From: Bacillota bacterium
GTDB lineage: Bacteria; Bacillota; Bacilli; Alicyclobacillales; SLC66
Assembly: GCA_021846285.1 (NCBI GenBank)
Contig: JAJZCB010000023.1
Location: 1-44,787 of the forward strand
DNA length: 44,787 nt
Direction of reading: 5' to 3'
In this document: positions 24,948 through 33,565 of the stretch, one piece after another
Numbering within the stretch: position 1 is the first letter of the stretch
Layout: each line of letters begins with the position of its first letter
Translations under genes and position numbers: made by a program
The notes under the pieces: generated by a model
Told to the model about the DNA's origin: nothing
The model's input: the letters and a program-made list of their open reading frames with translations, nothing else
Database searches by the model: none

Positions 24948-27935
24948 GTGAAAAGAGGACAGCCATTGCGTTATGTATCACTGTATTTTACACATTCCCA
25001 TGTCAAAGGCCAGCTATCCATCGAACGCATGCAGTTGTCTCTATGCGACCTTGAGCAAGAGGCCCCGACGCTGCTCCTCCAGGCTGAGCGCAGCGCAACG
25101 ACAGGCACTGGCGATCCATCGTACACCATCCATGATGAAGAACAAACCCGCAGCGTCCGCGATTTCGGCGAACTGTGGACGCTCTGTCTGAAGACCGTCG
25201 GTGAGTATCCGGTCGCCGTGAGGCGACACGCCGAAAAGGCACAGGTTTTGGACATACTGGCCCAAGAGTACGGCTATCTGACCGTTCCCAAGGAACGAAC
25301 TCTGGATTGCGAGACACTCGCCCGCATTGGGCTCCCAACCCTGGCCAAGCACGACCTGGATACGGTGGCCGCGTATCTGTCTGAAACCAGGCACAGGGAG
25401 ATGGCCAGGAACAATCATACGATTCAGCGCCCTGACTTGCATACAGGATTGCCCTTCGTATCCATGTCACTCCTGAAGAGACTGCAGACGTTGCCCCTCA
25501 TTACGCTCCAGACACTTGCCTCAACAGTTCCTGATCGCGCGTTGCGCGACGTGTTGACCCAATTGTCGATTGATCGGATGGCTCACTATGTGGAGACAGA
25601 CGACGATCTGAAAGTCGTGCATGGAATCGCCTTTATAAAATCCCCTGAACCGTCATTCGGCAAAGTGGCCAGTGCTGCTCAAACGCAATGGCGCGACGGC
25701 GGGGAGACACTGACTGAAGCCAGTTTGCAACGGCTTCACGAACGCTTTGGGAAGCGGCCCGATGACGGCGATCAGGGCCTGTTTTATCCAGCCTTTGAGC
25801 GTCGCCTCGGACAGGAGCAAATGATCGGGCTCGTGGCGCAGGCGCTCTCCACCGATTCCCATCTGATTGTGGAGGCGGGAACAGGTACTGGAAAGTCACT
25901 CGCTTACCTGTGGCCGAGCGCCCTGTTTGCTTTTCAGACGGGGGAGCGTGTGGTGATAGCGACACATACGATCGCTTTGCAGGAACAATTGCGTCAACAG
26001 GATCTTAAGGTTGTGTCGGAGCAAATGGGCAACGGCGTTACATTTGCGCTTCTCAAAGGCCGAAACAACTACATCTGTATGCGTAAGCTGGCTGATCGGG
26101 TCGAGTCGCTGCCAGCCCTTTCCGTGTCGGAGCAATCATTTTATCTTGCCGTATTGGTTTGGTTAACGGGCTCCGAAACAGGGGATCGCGAAGAAGTCGC
26201 CTTTGCCCGCGATGAGGAGGAGTATTGGCGACAGATTGCCAGCGAAACCGAATCCTGCGTCGGCAAACGCTGCCCCTTCTTTAAGGACTGTTTCTACTTT
26301 CGCGCGCGTCAGGCGGCTGCTGGAGCCAATCTTGTCCTGACCAACCATTCGCTGGTGCTCTCCGATATGCAAGCCGATCATCGTGTGCTGCCGAGCTATG
26401 ATCGACTTATCGTCGACGAAGCACACCAGTTTGAGGATCAGGCGACAAAACAGCTCGGAGCGGAAGTGGCCGAGCAGGATATCGTCCGCTTGCTTGACCG
26501 GCTGCTTGGCGGCCGTGGAGGACTGATTGCCGAGACGCAAAAATCACTCTCGGCCAGGATGCGCAGTGACATGCCCGAAGCAGGCGTGTTGTTGGGCCTG
26601 CTGGATAAACTGGGGCGGTTGGTGCTGCGCGTCACGCAAGAGACAAAGGTGCTGTTTCATGCCCTGCAACAGTTTATGAACTCCGTGACGGGCGCCCAGG
26701 CCGAATACCGTCTGACACAGGCGCGGACGCAGACTGTCGAGTACGGGCCCGTGCGAACGGCAATCACGGATGCGGCCGAAACCGGGAAGCTTCTGGCCGC
26801 CTGCACGAGGGAATACGAGCAATCGGAAATGCAGGACGAACTCGATGACAGCCTGCACGCGCGTGTCGAAGACGCATTTGGCTATGCAAGGGAATTGGAA
26901 TACGCCTTGCAGGTCTGTGCAGACGTACTCCAACTGCGTCTGGACCAGGAACGGTTCGTCGGATGGATCACGCTTCGCAAAGGCGCAGGGAAGGGACGCG
27001 TTTCCTTGCATCTGGCGCCGTTGTCAGTGGCGCAAACTCTGGAACGCCAGTTGTTTGCAAACAAGCGCACGGTCATTTTGACTTCAGCCACGCTCGCGGT
27101 GGGCGGTTCCTTTGATTTTTTCGCCGACGGCGTCGGGATGCGATCATTCCTGACGGAAGGCGCAGCTCGGGCGGAAAGCGTACCATCGCCATTTGATTAC
27201 AGCCGACAGTCACTGCTTTGCGTTCCAACGGACCTGCCGGATGTCCGAAACAGAGATGCTTATACGGAGGCTGTGGGGCGAGCCATAACGCGCATTGCCA
27301 CGCTGGCCGACGGCCGCACCCTTGTCCTATTTACATCCAACCAGATGTTAGCGCAGGTGTACAGCCGGGAGCATGAGCGCCTGCGCGACGGTGGCATTAC
27401 ACTGCTTGCACAGGGATACCACGATCACCGCAAGACACGGCTGATCGAGGCTTTCCGGCGCGAAGAGAAGGCTGTGCTCTTCGGGGTCAACAGTTTCTGG
27501 GAAGGCATTGACATTCGCGGTGATGATCTTAGCTGTCTTGTCATCGTTAAACTGCCGTTTGCCGTTCCGAGTCACCCTGTTGTGGAGGCGCGCGGCGAAT
27601 TGTATGAAAAGGCGGGGAAGCGACCCTTTTTTGACTACAGCGTACCGCAGGCGGTCATCCGTTTTACCCAGGGATTTGGTCGTCTCATCCGCTCGCAATC
27701 CGACCGGGGAACGGTCTTTGTTCTTGACACGCGGATTGTCCTCAGTAACTACGGGCGGCTCTTCATCCGCTCACTACCGGGCCCAAAGGTCTGCATTGGA
27801 TCACTCGATGAGACTTGTGAGCAGGCGCTCGCATTCTTTTCGCCGTCCTGTCACAATCTACAAGTAAGAAAAGATACGGGTTCGGCGGGGGGAGATGCTC
27901 CGGATGCTGAGCACAGGCAAGACCAGTTCGCCTAG
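24948..27935 (+). CDS. dinG: DinG/XPD-type iron-sulfur helicase with degenerate exonuclease domain
   Basis: A 995-residue superfamily 2 helicase. Walker A EAGTGTGKS starts at residue 309 and the DEAH box is at 490-493. Four cysteines, 377, 437, 442 and 448 (YICMRK, SCVGKRCPFFKDCF), have the position of the 4Fe-4S cluster of DinG and XPD. The C-terminal motifs VNSFWEGIDIRGDDLSC and VIRFTQGFGRLIRS are intact. In Bacilli DinG proteins, residues 1-230 form a DnaQ-type 3'-5' exonuclease. Here the fold is suggested by FGELWTLCLKTVG, VRRHAEKAQVLDILAQEYG and TLDCETLARIGLP, but the catalytic DxET motif and HNxxFD are gone. It is probably an active 5'-3' helicase without nuclease. GTG start with a weak ribosome binding site. 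Confidence 0.9.
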   Translation: MKRGQPLRYVSLYFTHSHVKGQLSIERMQLSLCDLEQEAPTLLLQAERSATTGTGDPSYTIHDEEQTRSVRDFGELWTLCLKTVGEYPVAVRRHAEKAQVLDILAQEYGYLTVPKERTLDCETLARIGLPTLAKHDLDTVAAYLSETRHREMARNNHTIQRPDLHTGLPFVSMSLLKRLQTLPLITLQTLASTVPDRALRDVLTQLSIDRMAHYVETDDDLKVVHGIAFIKSPEPSFGKVASAAQTQWRDGGETLTEASLQRLHERFGKRPDDGDQGLFYPAFERRLGQEQMIGLVAQALSTDSHLIVEAGTGTGKSLAYLWPSALFAFQTGERVVIATHTIALQEQLRQQDLKVVSEQMGNGVTFALLKGRNNYICMRKLADRVESLPALSVSEQSFYLAVLVWLTGSETGDREEVAFARDEEEYWRQIASETESCVGKRCPFFKDCFYFRARQAAAGANLVLTNHSLVLSDMQADHRVLPSYDRLIVDEAHQFEDQATKQLGAEVAEQDIVRLLDRLLGGRGGLIAETQKSLSARMRSDMPEAGVLLGLLDKLGRLVLRVTQETKVLFHALQQFMNSVTGAQAEYRLTQARTQTVEYGPVRTAITDAAETGKLLAACTREYEQSEMQDELDDSLHARVEDAFGYARELEYALQVCADVLQLRLDQERFVGWITLRKGAGKGRVSLHLAPLSVAQTLERQLFANKRTVILTSATLAVGGSFDFFADGVGMRSFLTEGAARAESVPSPFDYSRQSLLCVPTDLPDVRNRDAYTEAVGRAITRIATLADGRTLVLFTSNQMLAQVYSREHERLRDGGITLLAQGYHDHRKTRLIEAFRREEKAVLFGVNSFWEGIDIRGDDLSCLVIVKLPFAVPSHPVVEARGELYEKAGKRPFFDYSVPQAVIRFTQGFGRLIRSQSDRGTVFVLDTRIVLSNYGRLFIRSLPGPKVCIGSLDETCEQALAFFSPSCHNLQVRKDTGSAGGDAPDAEHRQDQFA

Positions 27936-27955
27936 AGAGGGAGGCGATTTCAACA

Positions 27956-28834
27956 ATGACGTTCCTTGCGGTGGTGTTCACAACAATCGCAGTCATGACT
28001 GAAACGCTGATGAATGCTCCGGCGACGGGCACCACCCCGCTTCAGACAGCCTCACGGCTGATTGCCCAAGCGAAGCCTTACGCATCTTTGACTATCGAGG
28101 CTCCTTCGCATGAAGTTGCGGTCGCGCTCCCGTACTCTTCGCTCCCTGGACTGGAAAGAGACGGAAGCGCGGCGCCCGCGAGGCGTATACAGGCCGTCAT
28201 TGTGTACGATGTTCCTGCCATACGCGATCAGTCTGACTGGGTGCGTATGGTTCAGGTCATTCGTAGCCATTACCGACCTCAAAACATTCTGCTTGCCCCC
28301 ATCTCATTGACCTTCCAGCATCATGGACCGGGCGAGACACACGTTGGACAGACCTGGTTGCACCGCGACGGGAAGGAAACGGTGCCCGGCGTCGGCGCGG
28401 TCAGCATCCATGTTTTGCCGCGCACCGATCACGGCGCACAGTCGCTCGCCATGCTTCAGATTGATGCGCCCCATGTCAGCGTCGGTGTGATTTACCGCGT
28501 TCCCGCTCAGTCAAACGGCGCCTGGCCTCGGGAGCATGACGTGATCGTCCTGCAACTCTCAAAACTGTACCCCGTTGTGGATTTGCGTTCCCTGACCATC
28601 CTCGATCCGGAAGTGGCCATAGTGCTTAACGACCAGGGATTGCGCCCTACAGACCCCGCCCTGACTTCCATGATCGAACATCTGCGCGATTTGTGGGTGG
28701 ATGTCTATCAAGTGTCATCGAACCGCCCCTTTGTCATTTTGGCAGGCAGTCATGGCCTATTGTTGCCGATGCACAGCACTGTATCCGGAAAATCTGTCTC
28801 TCTAGGGAAGAACCTGGCAGGGAATCGCCCTTAG
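27956..28834 (+). CDS. Probable exported protein resembling a metal-less ComEC hydrolase domain
   Basis: A 292-residue protein with a hydrophobic N-terminus (residues 3-18) that could be a signal sequence or anchor. I see no exact family. The order of its elements follows the metallo-beta-lactamase domain of ComEC. AVIVYDVPAIRDQSDWV stands where the HxHxDH motif would be. HYRPQNILLAP, GVGAVSIHVLPRTDHGAQSL and LTILDPEVAIVLN follow, then a closing LRDLWVDVYQVSSNRPFVIL. All metal-binding His/Asp motifs are missing. It may be an enzymatically dead relative; this assignment is inference and should be tested by structure prediction. It lies 20 bases after dinG and 44 before rex, probably cotranscribed with dinG. 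Confidence 0.6.
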   Translation: MTFLAVVFTTIAVMTETLMNAPATGTTPLQTASRLIAQAKPYASLTIEAPSHEVAVALPYSSLPGLERDGSAAPARRIQAVIVYDVPAIRDQSDWVRMVQVIRSHYRPQNILLAPISLTFQHHGPGETHVGQTWLHRDGKETVPGVGAVSIHVLPRTDHGAQSLAMLQIDAPHVSVGVIYRVPAQSNGAWPREHDVIVLQLSKLYPVVDLRSLTILDPEVAIVLNDQGLRPTDPALTSMIEHLRDLWVDVYQVSSNRPFVILAGSHGLLLPMHSTVSGKSVSLGKNLAGNRP

Positions 28835-28878
28835 GAACGAGAATATCCACATGATGACTGTCTTATGGAGGCGAGCAC

Positions 28879-29511
28879 ATGCCAACCAGAGATCCAAAAA
28901 TCTCTCCTTCCGTCGTGCGTCGGTTACCGATCTACTTGCGTCATATCCAGGTACTGCGCGGACAGGGAGTTGAACGTGTCTCATCGCAGGAAATGGGGAA
29001 CAATCTCGATCTCAATCCTGCGCAGATTCGTAAAGACCTCGCGTCGTTTGGGGAGTTTGGCAAAAAGGGGGTCGGATACGAAGTTTCCTATTTGGAACGC
29101 AAACTGCGCCAAATTCTCAATTTGGACCGTCATATCGGCGTGGCCTTGATCGGAGCCGGCCACCTGGGAATCGCCCTGTCCAATTACGCGCGCTTTCAGA
29201 GCGAACGGATGACGATCGATGGTCTGTTTGACAGCGATCCACAAAAAATCGGCGCGAAAATCGGACATCTCACGGTAGAACACGTCCATGATCTTGAAAC
29301 CGCGTGTCAGACTCGTCGCATGCAGATCGGCATTATCGCAGTACCGGCCATCGCCGCGCAAGGAGTGTGCGACGCGCTTGTGAAGGCGCAAATCCGCGTG
29401 ATTCTCAATTTTGCGCCCGCGAGCCTGCGTATCCCCAGGGGCGTCCACTTGCGCAATACAGACTTTACGACTGAACTGCAGTCACTCGCTTTTTACCTCG
29501 CCGATGATTGA
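28879..29511 (+). CDS. rex: Redox-sensing transcriptional repressor Rex
   Basis: Rex represses fermentation and respiration genes and lets go when the NADH/NAD ratio rises. The 210-residue protein has an N-terminal winged helix (VVRRLPIYLRHIQVL, SSQEMGNNLDLNPAQIRKDL), the hallmark FGEFGKKGVGY near residue 55, a Rossmann fold with ALIGAGHLGIAL and the C-terminal swapped helix (TTELQSLAFYL). GGAGG precedes the ATG. No obvious Rex operator is seen immediately upstream. Confidence 0.95.
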   Translation: MPTRDPKISPSVVRRLPIYLRHIQVLRGQGVERVSSQEMGNNLDLNPAQIRKDLASFGEFGKKGVGYEVSYLERKLRQILNLDRHIGVALIGAGHLGIALSNYARFQSERMTIDGLFDSDPQKIGAKIGHLTVEHVHDLETACQTRRMQIGIIAVPAIAAQGVCDALVKAQIRVILNFAPASLRIPRGVHLRNTDFTTELQSLAFYLADD

Positions 29512-29562
29512 TACGATGTGATACACTCTCTGCGAGGCAGTTACAGAAAGGACGGATTTACC

Positions 29563-30348
29563 ATGCTGCATGCCGATTACGCGATCATCGGAGGCACGGG
29601 CGTGTACGACCCGGCTCTGCTCGAGAACGCACACGAGGAAGAAGTGAAGACGCGGTACGGTGTGGCTGGCTGTACCATCGGGGAGTATCACGGCAAGCGG
29701 ATCGCTTTCATGCCCAGGCACGGAAAAAACCATCACACGCCTCCTCACCAGGTCAATTACAGGGCCAATATTCAGGCCCTTAAAGATCTCGGCGTCAAAC
29801 ACGTATTTGCCACCGCTGCCGTAGGCAGCATGCAGCAGGCGCTTGCCCCCGGGGCCCTGGTGGTTGTCGATCAGTTCCTGGATTTCACGAAGGGGCGCCC
29901 ACTCACATTTTTTGAAGATGGGGAACCAGTCACTCATGTTGACATGACGGATCCGTACTGTTCACGGCTGCGTGGGCACCTGGTTACAACCGCGGCGCAC
30001 GCTGGAATCGCTGTCGCAAACGGCGGCACCTATGTATGCACTGAAGGGCCGCGCTTTGAGTCGCCGGCGGAAATCCGCATGTTTGCAAAGTTGGGGGGAG
30101 ACGTCGTAGGAATGACTTCGATTCCTGAGACGGTGCTGGCCAAGGAACGTGGTCTTTGTTACAGCGCAGTCGCAATGGTGACGAATTATTGTGCAGGGAT
30201 GTCAGGCGCAGCGCTCACTCATCAGGAAGTACTCGATGAGATGGCGAAAAATGTCCATTTGCTCCGCAAACTGTTCTTTGACGCGATCGCTGCGCTGCCG
30301 CTTGAGTCAGTTTGCGCCTGCCGCACGGCCGCCGGCGGTTCCATGTAG
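29563..30348 (+). CDS. mtnP: S-methyl-5'-thioadenosine phosphorylase
   Basis: Releases adenine and methylthioribose phosphate from methylthioadenosine (MTA), the by-product of polyamine synthesis. The 261-residue protein has YAIIGGTGVYDP, the phosphate-binding MPRHGKNHHTPPHQVNYRAN, TAAVGSMQ, and TYVCTEGPRFESPAEIRM followed by DVVGMTSIPETVLAKE. It could also use other 6-substituted purine nucleosides. ATG 29563 has AAAGGA; the longer frame from 29518 would overlap the rex 3' flank. It lies directly before the MTA deaminase gene, so two alternative MTA routes are paired. Confidence 0.92.
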   Translation: MLHADYAIIGGTGVYDPALLENAHEEEVKTRYGVAGCTIGEYHGKRIAFMPRHGKNHHTPPHQVNYRANIQALKDLGVKHVFATAAVGSMQQALAPGALVVVDQFLDFTKGRPLTFFEDGEPVTHVDMTDPYCSRLRGHLVTTAAHAGIAVANGGTYVCTEGPRFESPAEIRMFAKLGGDVVGMTSIPETVLAKERGLCYSAVAMVTNYCAGMSGAALTHQEVLDEMAKNVHLLRKLFFDAIAALPLESVCACRTAAGGSM

Positions 30349-30399
30349 CGGATTGGCCCTTTGGTCAGCAGCCAGAAGTCAAGAATGGAGGCCCGTAAA

Positions 30400-31698
30400 G
30401 TGCGACTGCTAATCAAAAATATCGCGTACATCGATGTATTGTCAGACGCTGTAATCGAACACGGTCACATGATTGTCGGCGGATCTTACATTGAGGCGAT
30501 CGGACCCGGCGATACTGTGCAGAGCGGATCATTCGATGAGATCATAGACGGATCCGGTCGCCTGCTGCTGCCAGGGTTCATCAACACTCACGGACATGCA
30601 GCTATGTCACTCTTGCGTGGGTATGCCGACGACATGCCGCTTCAGCAGTGGCTAAACGATCTCATCTGGCCGGTCGAAGCCCAACTGTCTGCCAAAGACA
30701 TCGAGATCGGCACACAACTGGCGATGCTTGAAATGATCGAAACTGGAACGACGACTTTCACCGATATGTACATGCACATGGATCATGTGGCCGCCGCTGT
30801 GATTGAAGGGGGGATGCGGGCGGTGCTCGGACGCGGTCTGATCGGACTCGCGCCAAACGCGTCAGAGATGCTCGCTCAGGCTGAAGCATTCATCAAAGAG
30901 TATGAGGGAACGGGGGATGGACGGATTAGGACCACTCTTGCTCCGCATGCACCCTATACCTGTCCTCCGGAGTATCTTAAACAGGTTTTACCGCTCGCGG
31001 AACGTCTCGGTGTACCGCTGCAGATTCATATCGCGGAGACGGCGCAGGAAGTCGCTGAATCCCGCGCGCAGTACGGACTCACACCGACAGAACTGTTGCA
31101 CCGTGAGGGCGTGTTTGCATTTCCGGTTGTCGGCGCACACTGTGTACATGTGACGGATCGTGACATCGACCTGTTGGCTTTGGGCAGAGTGCACGTCGCT
31201 CATAATCCCGGCAGCAATTTAAAGCTCGGCAGCGGTATTGCGCCGCTCACCAGTTTTCTTGAGCGCGGCGTCATCGTCGGACTGGGTACGGATGGAGCCG
31301 CAAGCAACAATAAGCTCGACTTGTACGAGGAGATGCGACTCAGCGCCTTGCTTCACAAGGGAACGCTTCAGGACGCCACAGCAGTGAACGCCCATCAAGC
31401 CTTGCGACTCGCGACTGCAGGAGGAGCTGAGACACTGTTTTTAGATCAGGGCTTGGGCACTCTGCAACAAGGCGCCGCGGCCGACTTCCAATTGGTGGAT
31501 ATCACTGGGCCGCGTTACTATCCCAGGCACAGTCTGCTCGCTCACATTGTCTATAGTTCACACGCCGGTGATGTCACAGACGTGTTTGTGGCGGGTCGCC
31601 CCTTACTGCGCAAGCGACAATTTGTGACTCTCGACAAGGAGAAAATTTTGGCGCAGGCTGAGACGATCGCAAAAAGATTTGCAGGAAAGTCTTCGTAG
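30400..31698 (+). CDS. mtaD: 5-methylthioadenosine/S-adenosylhomocysteine deaminase
   Basis: Amidohydrolase that deaminates MTA or S-adenosylhomocysteine to the inosine forms. The 432-residue enzyme shows the metal-binding GFINTHGHAAMSLLRG near residue 55, the His in LQIHIAETAQEV, the GAHCVHV metal His, and LGTDGAASNNKLDLYEEMR with the catalytic Asp. GTG 30400 is preferred: TGGAGG lies eight bases upstream and the protein then begins with the family's RLLIKNIAYIDV. ATG 30385 is an alternative. Confidence 0.92.
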   Translation: MRLLIKNIAYIDVLSDAVIEHGHMIVGGSYIEAIGPGDTVQSGSFDEIIDGSGRLLLPGFINTHGHAAMSLLRGYADDMPLQQWLNDLIWPVEAQLSAKDIEIGTQLAMLEMIETGTTTFTDMYMHMDHVAAAVIEGGMRAVLGRGLIGLAPNASEMLAQAEAFIKEYEGTGDGRIRTTLAPHAPYTCPPEYLKQVLPLAERLGVPLQIHIAETAQEVAESRAQYGLTPTELLHREGVFAFPVVGAHCVHVTDRDIDLLALGRVHVAHNPGSNLKLGSGIAPLTSFLERGVIVGLGTDGAASNNKLDLYEEMRLSALLHKGTLQDATAVNAHQALRLATAGGAETLFLDQGLGTLQQGAAADFQLVDITGPRYYPRHSLLAHIVYSSHAGDVTDVFVAGRPLLRKRQFVTLDKEKILAQAETIAKRFAGKSS

Positions 31699-31703
31699 CG
31701 TGA

Positions 31704-31850
31704 TCAATGAACATCAGAAAACGCATATCGATATAAAATGGACGCACAGGCGATGAGCGGGCGGTCCTCTTGCGCCATCACCATGGCCGGAATCCTCCGC
31801 AGCGCTCTCTGGTCGTTCCCGCTTCGTTGTGTCCATGACTCATCGGCCAT
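31704..31850 (-). CDS. Candidate small protein (48 residues)
   Basis: An ORF on the opposite strand in the 240-base gap between mtaD and surE. AGGAGG seven bases before its ATG is a strong ribosome binding site. The product begins MADESWTQRSGNDQRALRR, is basic in the middle and has no clear membrane segment (IACASILYRYAF is too short). Its stop lies six bases from the mtaD stop. I know of no family. It may be a real small gene or chance; apart from it, the gap shows nothing. Confidence 0.35.
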   Translation of the reverse strand: MADESWTQRSGNDQRALRRIPAMVMAQEDRPLIACASILYRYAFSDVH

Positions 31851-31941
31851 CACGACGCCTCCTCCCACGCTGTTAGTATCACCCCGGCGGAGAGCCAGCA
31901 TGAGGCGAATGATATGCCAATACAGAAAGGAAACTGCGGAT

Positions 31942-32700
31942 ATGCATGTGCTTATCACAAATGATGACGGCATACACGCCAAAGGCATCAAGGCGTTGGC
32001 AAACCATCTGAGCAAGACGAACAAGGTGACTGTGGTCGCCCCGGACCGCCAGCAAAGTGCAACCAGCCATGCGATCACTCTCCACAAACCATTGCACGTG
32101 GACAAGGTGAATCTCGGAGACGAGAGCGTTACAGCCTATCACGCGAACGGAACACCGGCGGACTGTGTCAAACTGGCGCTTGGCGCACTGTGCGACGAAC
32201 CGCCGGACCTCGTGATCAGTGGAATCAACAGCGGCGCCAATCTCGGCCTCGACATCATATACTCTGGCACGGCGTCGGCTGCCGCGGAAGCCGTTTTGCA
32301 GGGATATCCCGCCATTGCCGTGTCCCTGACAGGACCGCCCTTTGATTTTTCAGCCAGTGTTCTGGTCGCCGAGCGCCTGATCAATATGGTCATGCAGCGC
32401 GGGCTGTTGGCAGATACGTACCTGAATGTAAACGTTCCGCCAAGGCCCTATGAAGAACTCACGGGCATTGCGATCACGCGAACAGGCGTCCGCAAATACC
32501 GAAATTCTTATGAACGCAGGACCGATCCGCTTGGTCGCAGCTATTACTGGCAGGTCGGCGAAGTACTGCAAATGCACAACGAACCGGATACGGATGTGCG
32601 GACGGTGGAAGATGGAAAGGTCAGTGTCACGCCAGTCCATTTTGATTTTACAAACGGGCGGCTCCTTGTTACACTCAAGGAGTGGGAACTCACGCTGTGA
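31942..32700 (+). CDS. surE: 5'/3'-nucleotidase SurE
   Basis: SurE dephosphorylates nucleoside monophosphates and survival-related phosphates. At 252 residues it has the metal site LITNDDGIHAKGIKALA at the N-terminus, VVAPDRQQSATSHAITL, the GTPADCVKLAL motif and ISGINSGANLGLDIIYSGT. The frame is open for 200 bases upstream, but AAAGGA before ATG 31942 and the family N-terminus decide the start. It leads into ypmA and ypmB. Confidence 0.94.
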   Translation: MHVLITNDDGIHAKGIKALANHLSKTNKVTVVAPDRQQSATSHAITLHKPLHVDKVNLGDESVTAYHANGTPADCVKLALGALCDEPPDLVISGINSGANLGLDIIYSGTASAAAEAVLQGYPAIAVSLTGPPFDFSASVLVAERLINMVMQRGLLADTYLNVNVPPRPYEELTGIAITRTGVRKYRNSYERRTDPLGRSYYWQVGEVLQMHNEPDTDVRTVEDGKVSVTPVHFDFTNGRLLVTLKEWELTL

Positions 32701-32716
32701 GGGGACAATATCGGTT

Positions 32717-32887
32717 ATGGATCGGGAGCACATGGTCATTGCGACTAGAGATGTTGAAGGCACCGCAGATTTGTATGTGTTAATCGATTTTTTGAATCGC
32801 ACCTTGAAAGACAAGAACGTCATTTTCGGTCTCGCGAAAGCTTCTGAGGCGGGAAAATTCACCGTGACGATCTACAGGTCCGAATGA
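32717..32887 (+). CDS. ypmA: YpmA-like DUF4264 protein
   Basis: A 56-residue protein matching B. subtilis YpmA: DLYVLIDFLNRTLKDKNVIFGLAKASEAGKF are the family core in sequence order, ending in VTIYRSE. The function is unknown. ATG 32717 gives the full domain; ATG 32732, with GGGAG five bases upstream, is an alternative start. Its stop overlaps the ypmB ATG by four bases. The ypmA-ypmB pair also follows dinG in B. subtilis, although rex, mtnP, mtaD and surE have come between. Confidence 0.82.
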   Translation: MDREHMVIATRDVEGTADLYVLIDFLNRTLKDKNVIFGLAKASEAGKFTVTIYRSE

Positions 32888-33432
32888 TGCGCGGCAAATG
32901 GGCCGTTCCCCTGCTTAGCCTATCAGTCATCATCCTCTGCTGTATCACGCTGGCCGTGATCTGGATCCTGCCCTATCTGACTTCAGTCGATCCAGCCGAA
33001 CAGCAGGCGGCGTTATTTGCGCTTGACCATACTCCCATGGAGCACGTTTTGCAGGTGCAGATGTATACTGGCGGACCCACGGACCTGACCGTCACGGGTA
33101 CAGACGCGTTTGGCAGGAAGTTGTATGCGTTTGTCCGTCACAACTCGGCCACCATCATATATCAAAATCAGACGGTGTCGAAACAGCGGGCCGAAGCAGC
33201 GGTTTACGGGCTCCACGCCCGTATAGTCTCCATCGTCAGCGCTGTGCCTGGGCTTGTCGATACAAACAGTATCTCTGCGGTGTTCCGGCGCGCCAGCGGC
33301 AACGCAGTGTGGGAGATCACGGCGCGTCTGCAGGACGGCGGGTTTTTATTCGCTTATGTCGATATGTACACCGGAAAACTGCTAACCAGCTTCGAAACAG
33401 GCAATGCGCCGACTTTGCAGCCGTCTGCGTAA
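32884..33432 (+). CDS. ypmB: YpmB-like membrane-anchored PepSY/DUF5590 protein
   Basis: A 182-residue protein with one N-terminal membrane anchor (VPLLSLSVIILCCITLAVIWIL, residues 8-29) and an extracytoplasmic part. The anchor is followed by a DUF5590-like strand-helix unit (DAFGRKLYAFVRHNSATIIYQNQTV) and a C-terminal PepSY-like unit with WEITARLQDGGFLFAYVDMYTGKLL. It belongs with YpmB of B. subtilis, a protein of unknown function, possibly a protease-modulating propeptide. Coupled translation with ypmA. Confidence 0.82.
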   Translation: MMRGKWAVPLLSLSVIILCCITLAVIWILPYLTSVDPAEQQAALFALDHTPMEHVLQVQMYTGGPTDLTVTGTDAFGRKLYAFVRHNSATIIYQNQTVSKQRAEAAVYGLHARIVSIVSAVPGLVDTNSISAVFRRASGNAVWEITARLQDGGFLFAYVDMYTGKLLTSFETGNAPTLQPSA

Positions 33433-33487
33433 AGGTAGCATTATGCGTGAATGGACGACTTTGCTGGCTGAAGCAGTCGGCAATCCG

Positions 33488-33496
33488 TGATATACT
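33488..33496 (+). promoter_or_regulatory. Extended -10 promoter of the anchored-protein/FtsH pair
   Basis: TGATATACT carries TGn-TATACT, a good extended -10; no clear -35. Transcription would start near 33503, about 60 bases before the TTG start at 33566. Confidence 0.5.
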
Positions 33497-33565
33497 ATGG
33501 CTAGATGCGCGTGGACAGATGAACTTCGATATACAGAATTGATCACAAGAGGGAGAGTGGTTCGG

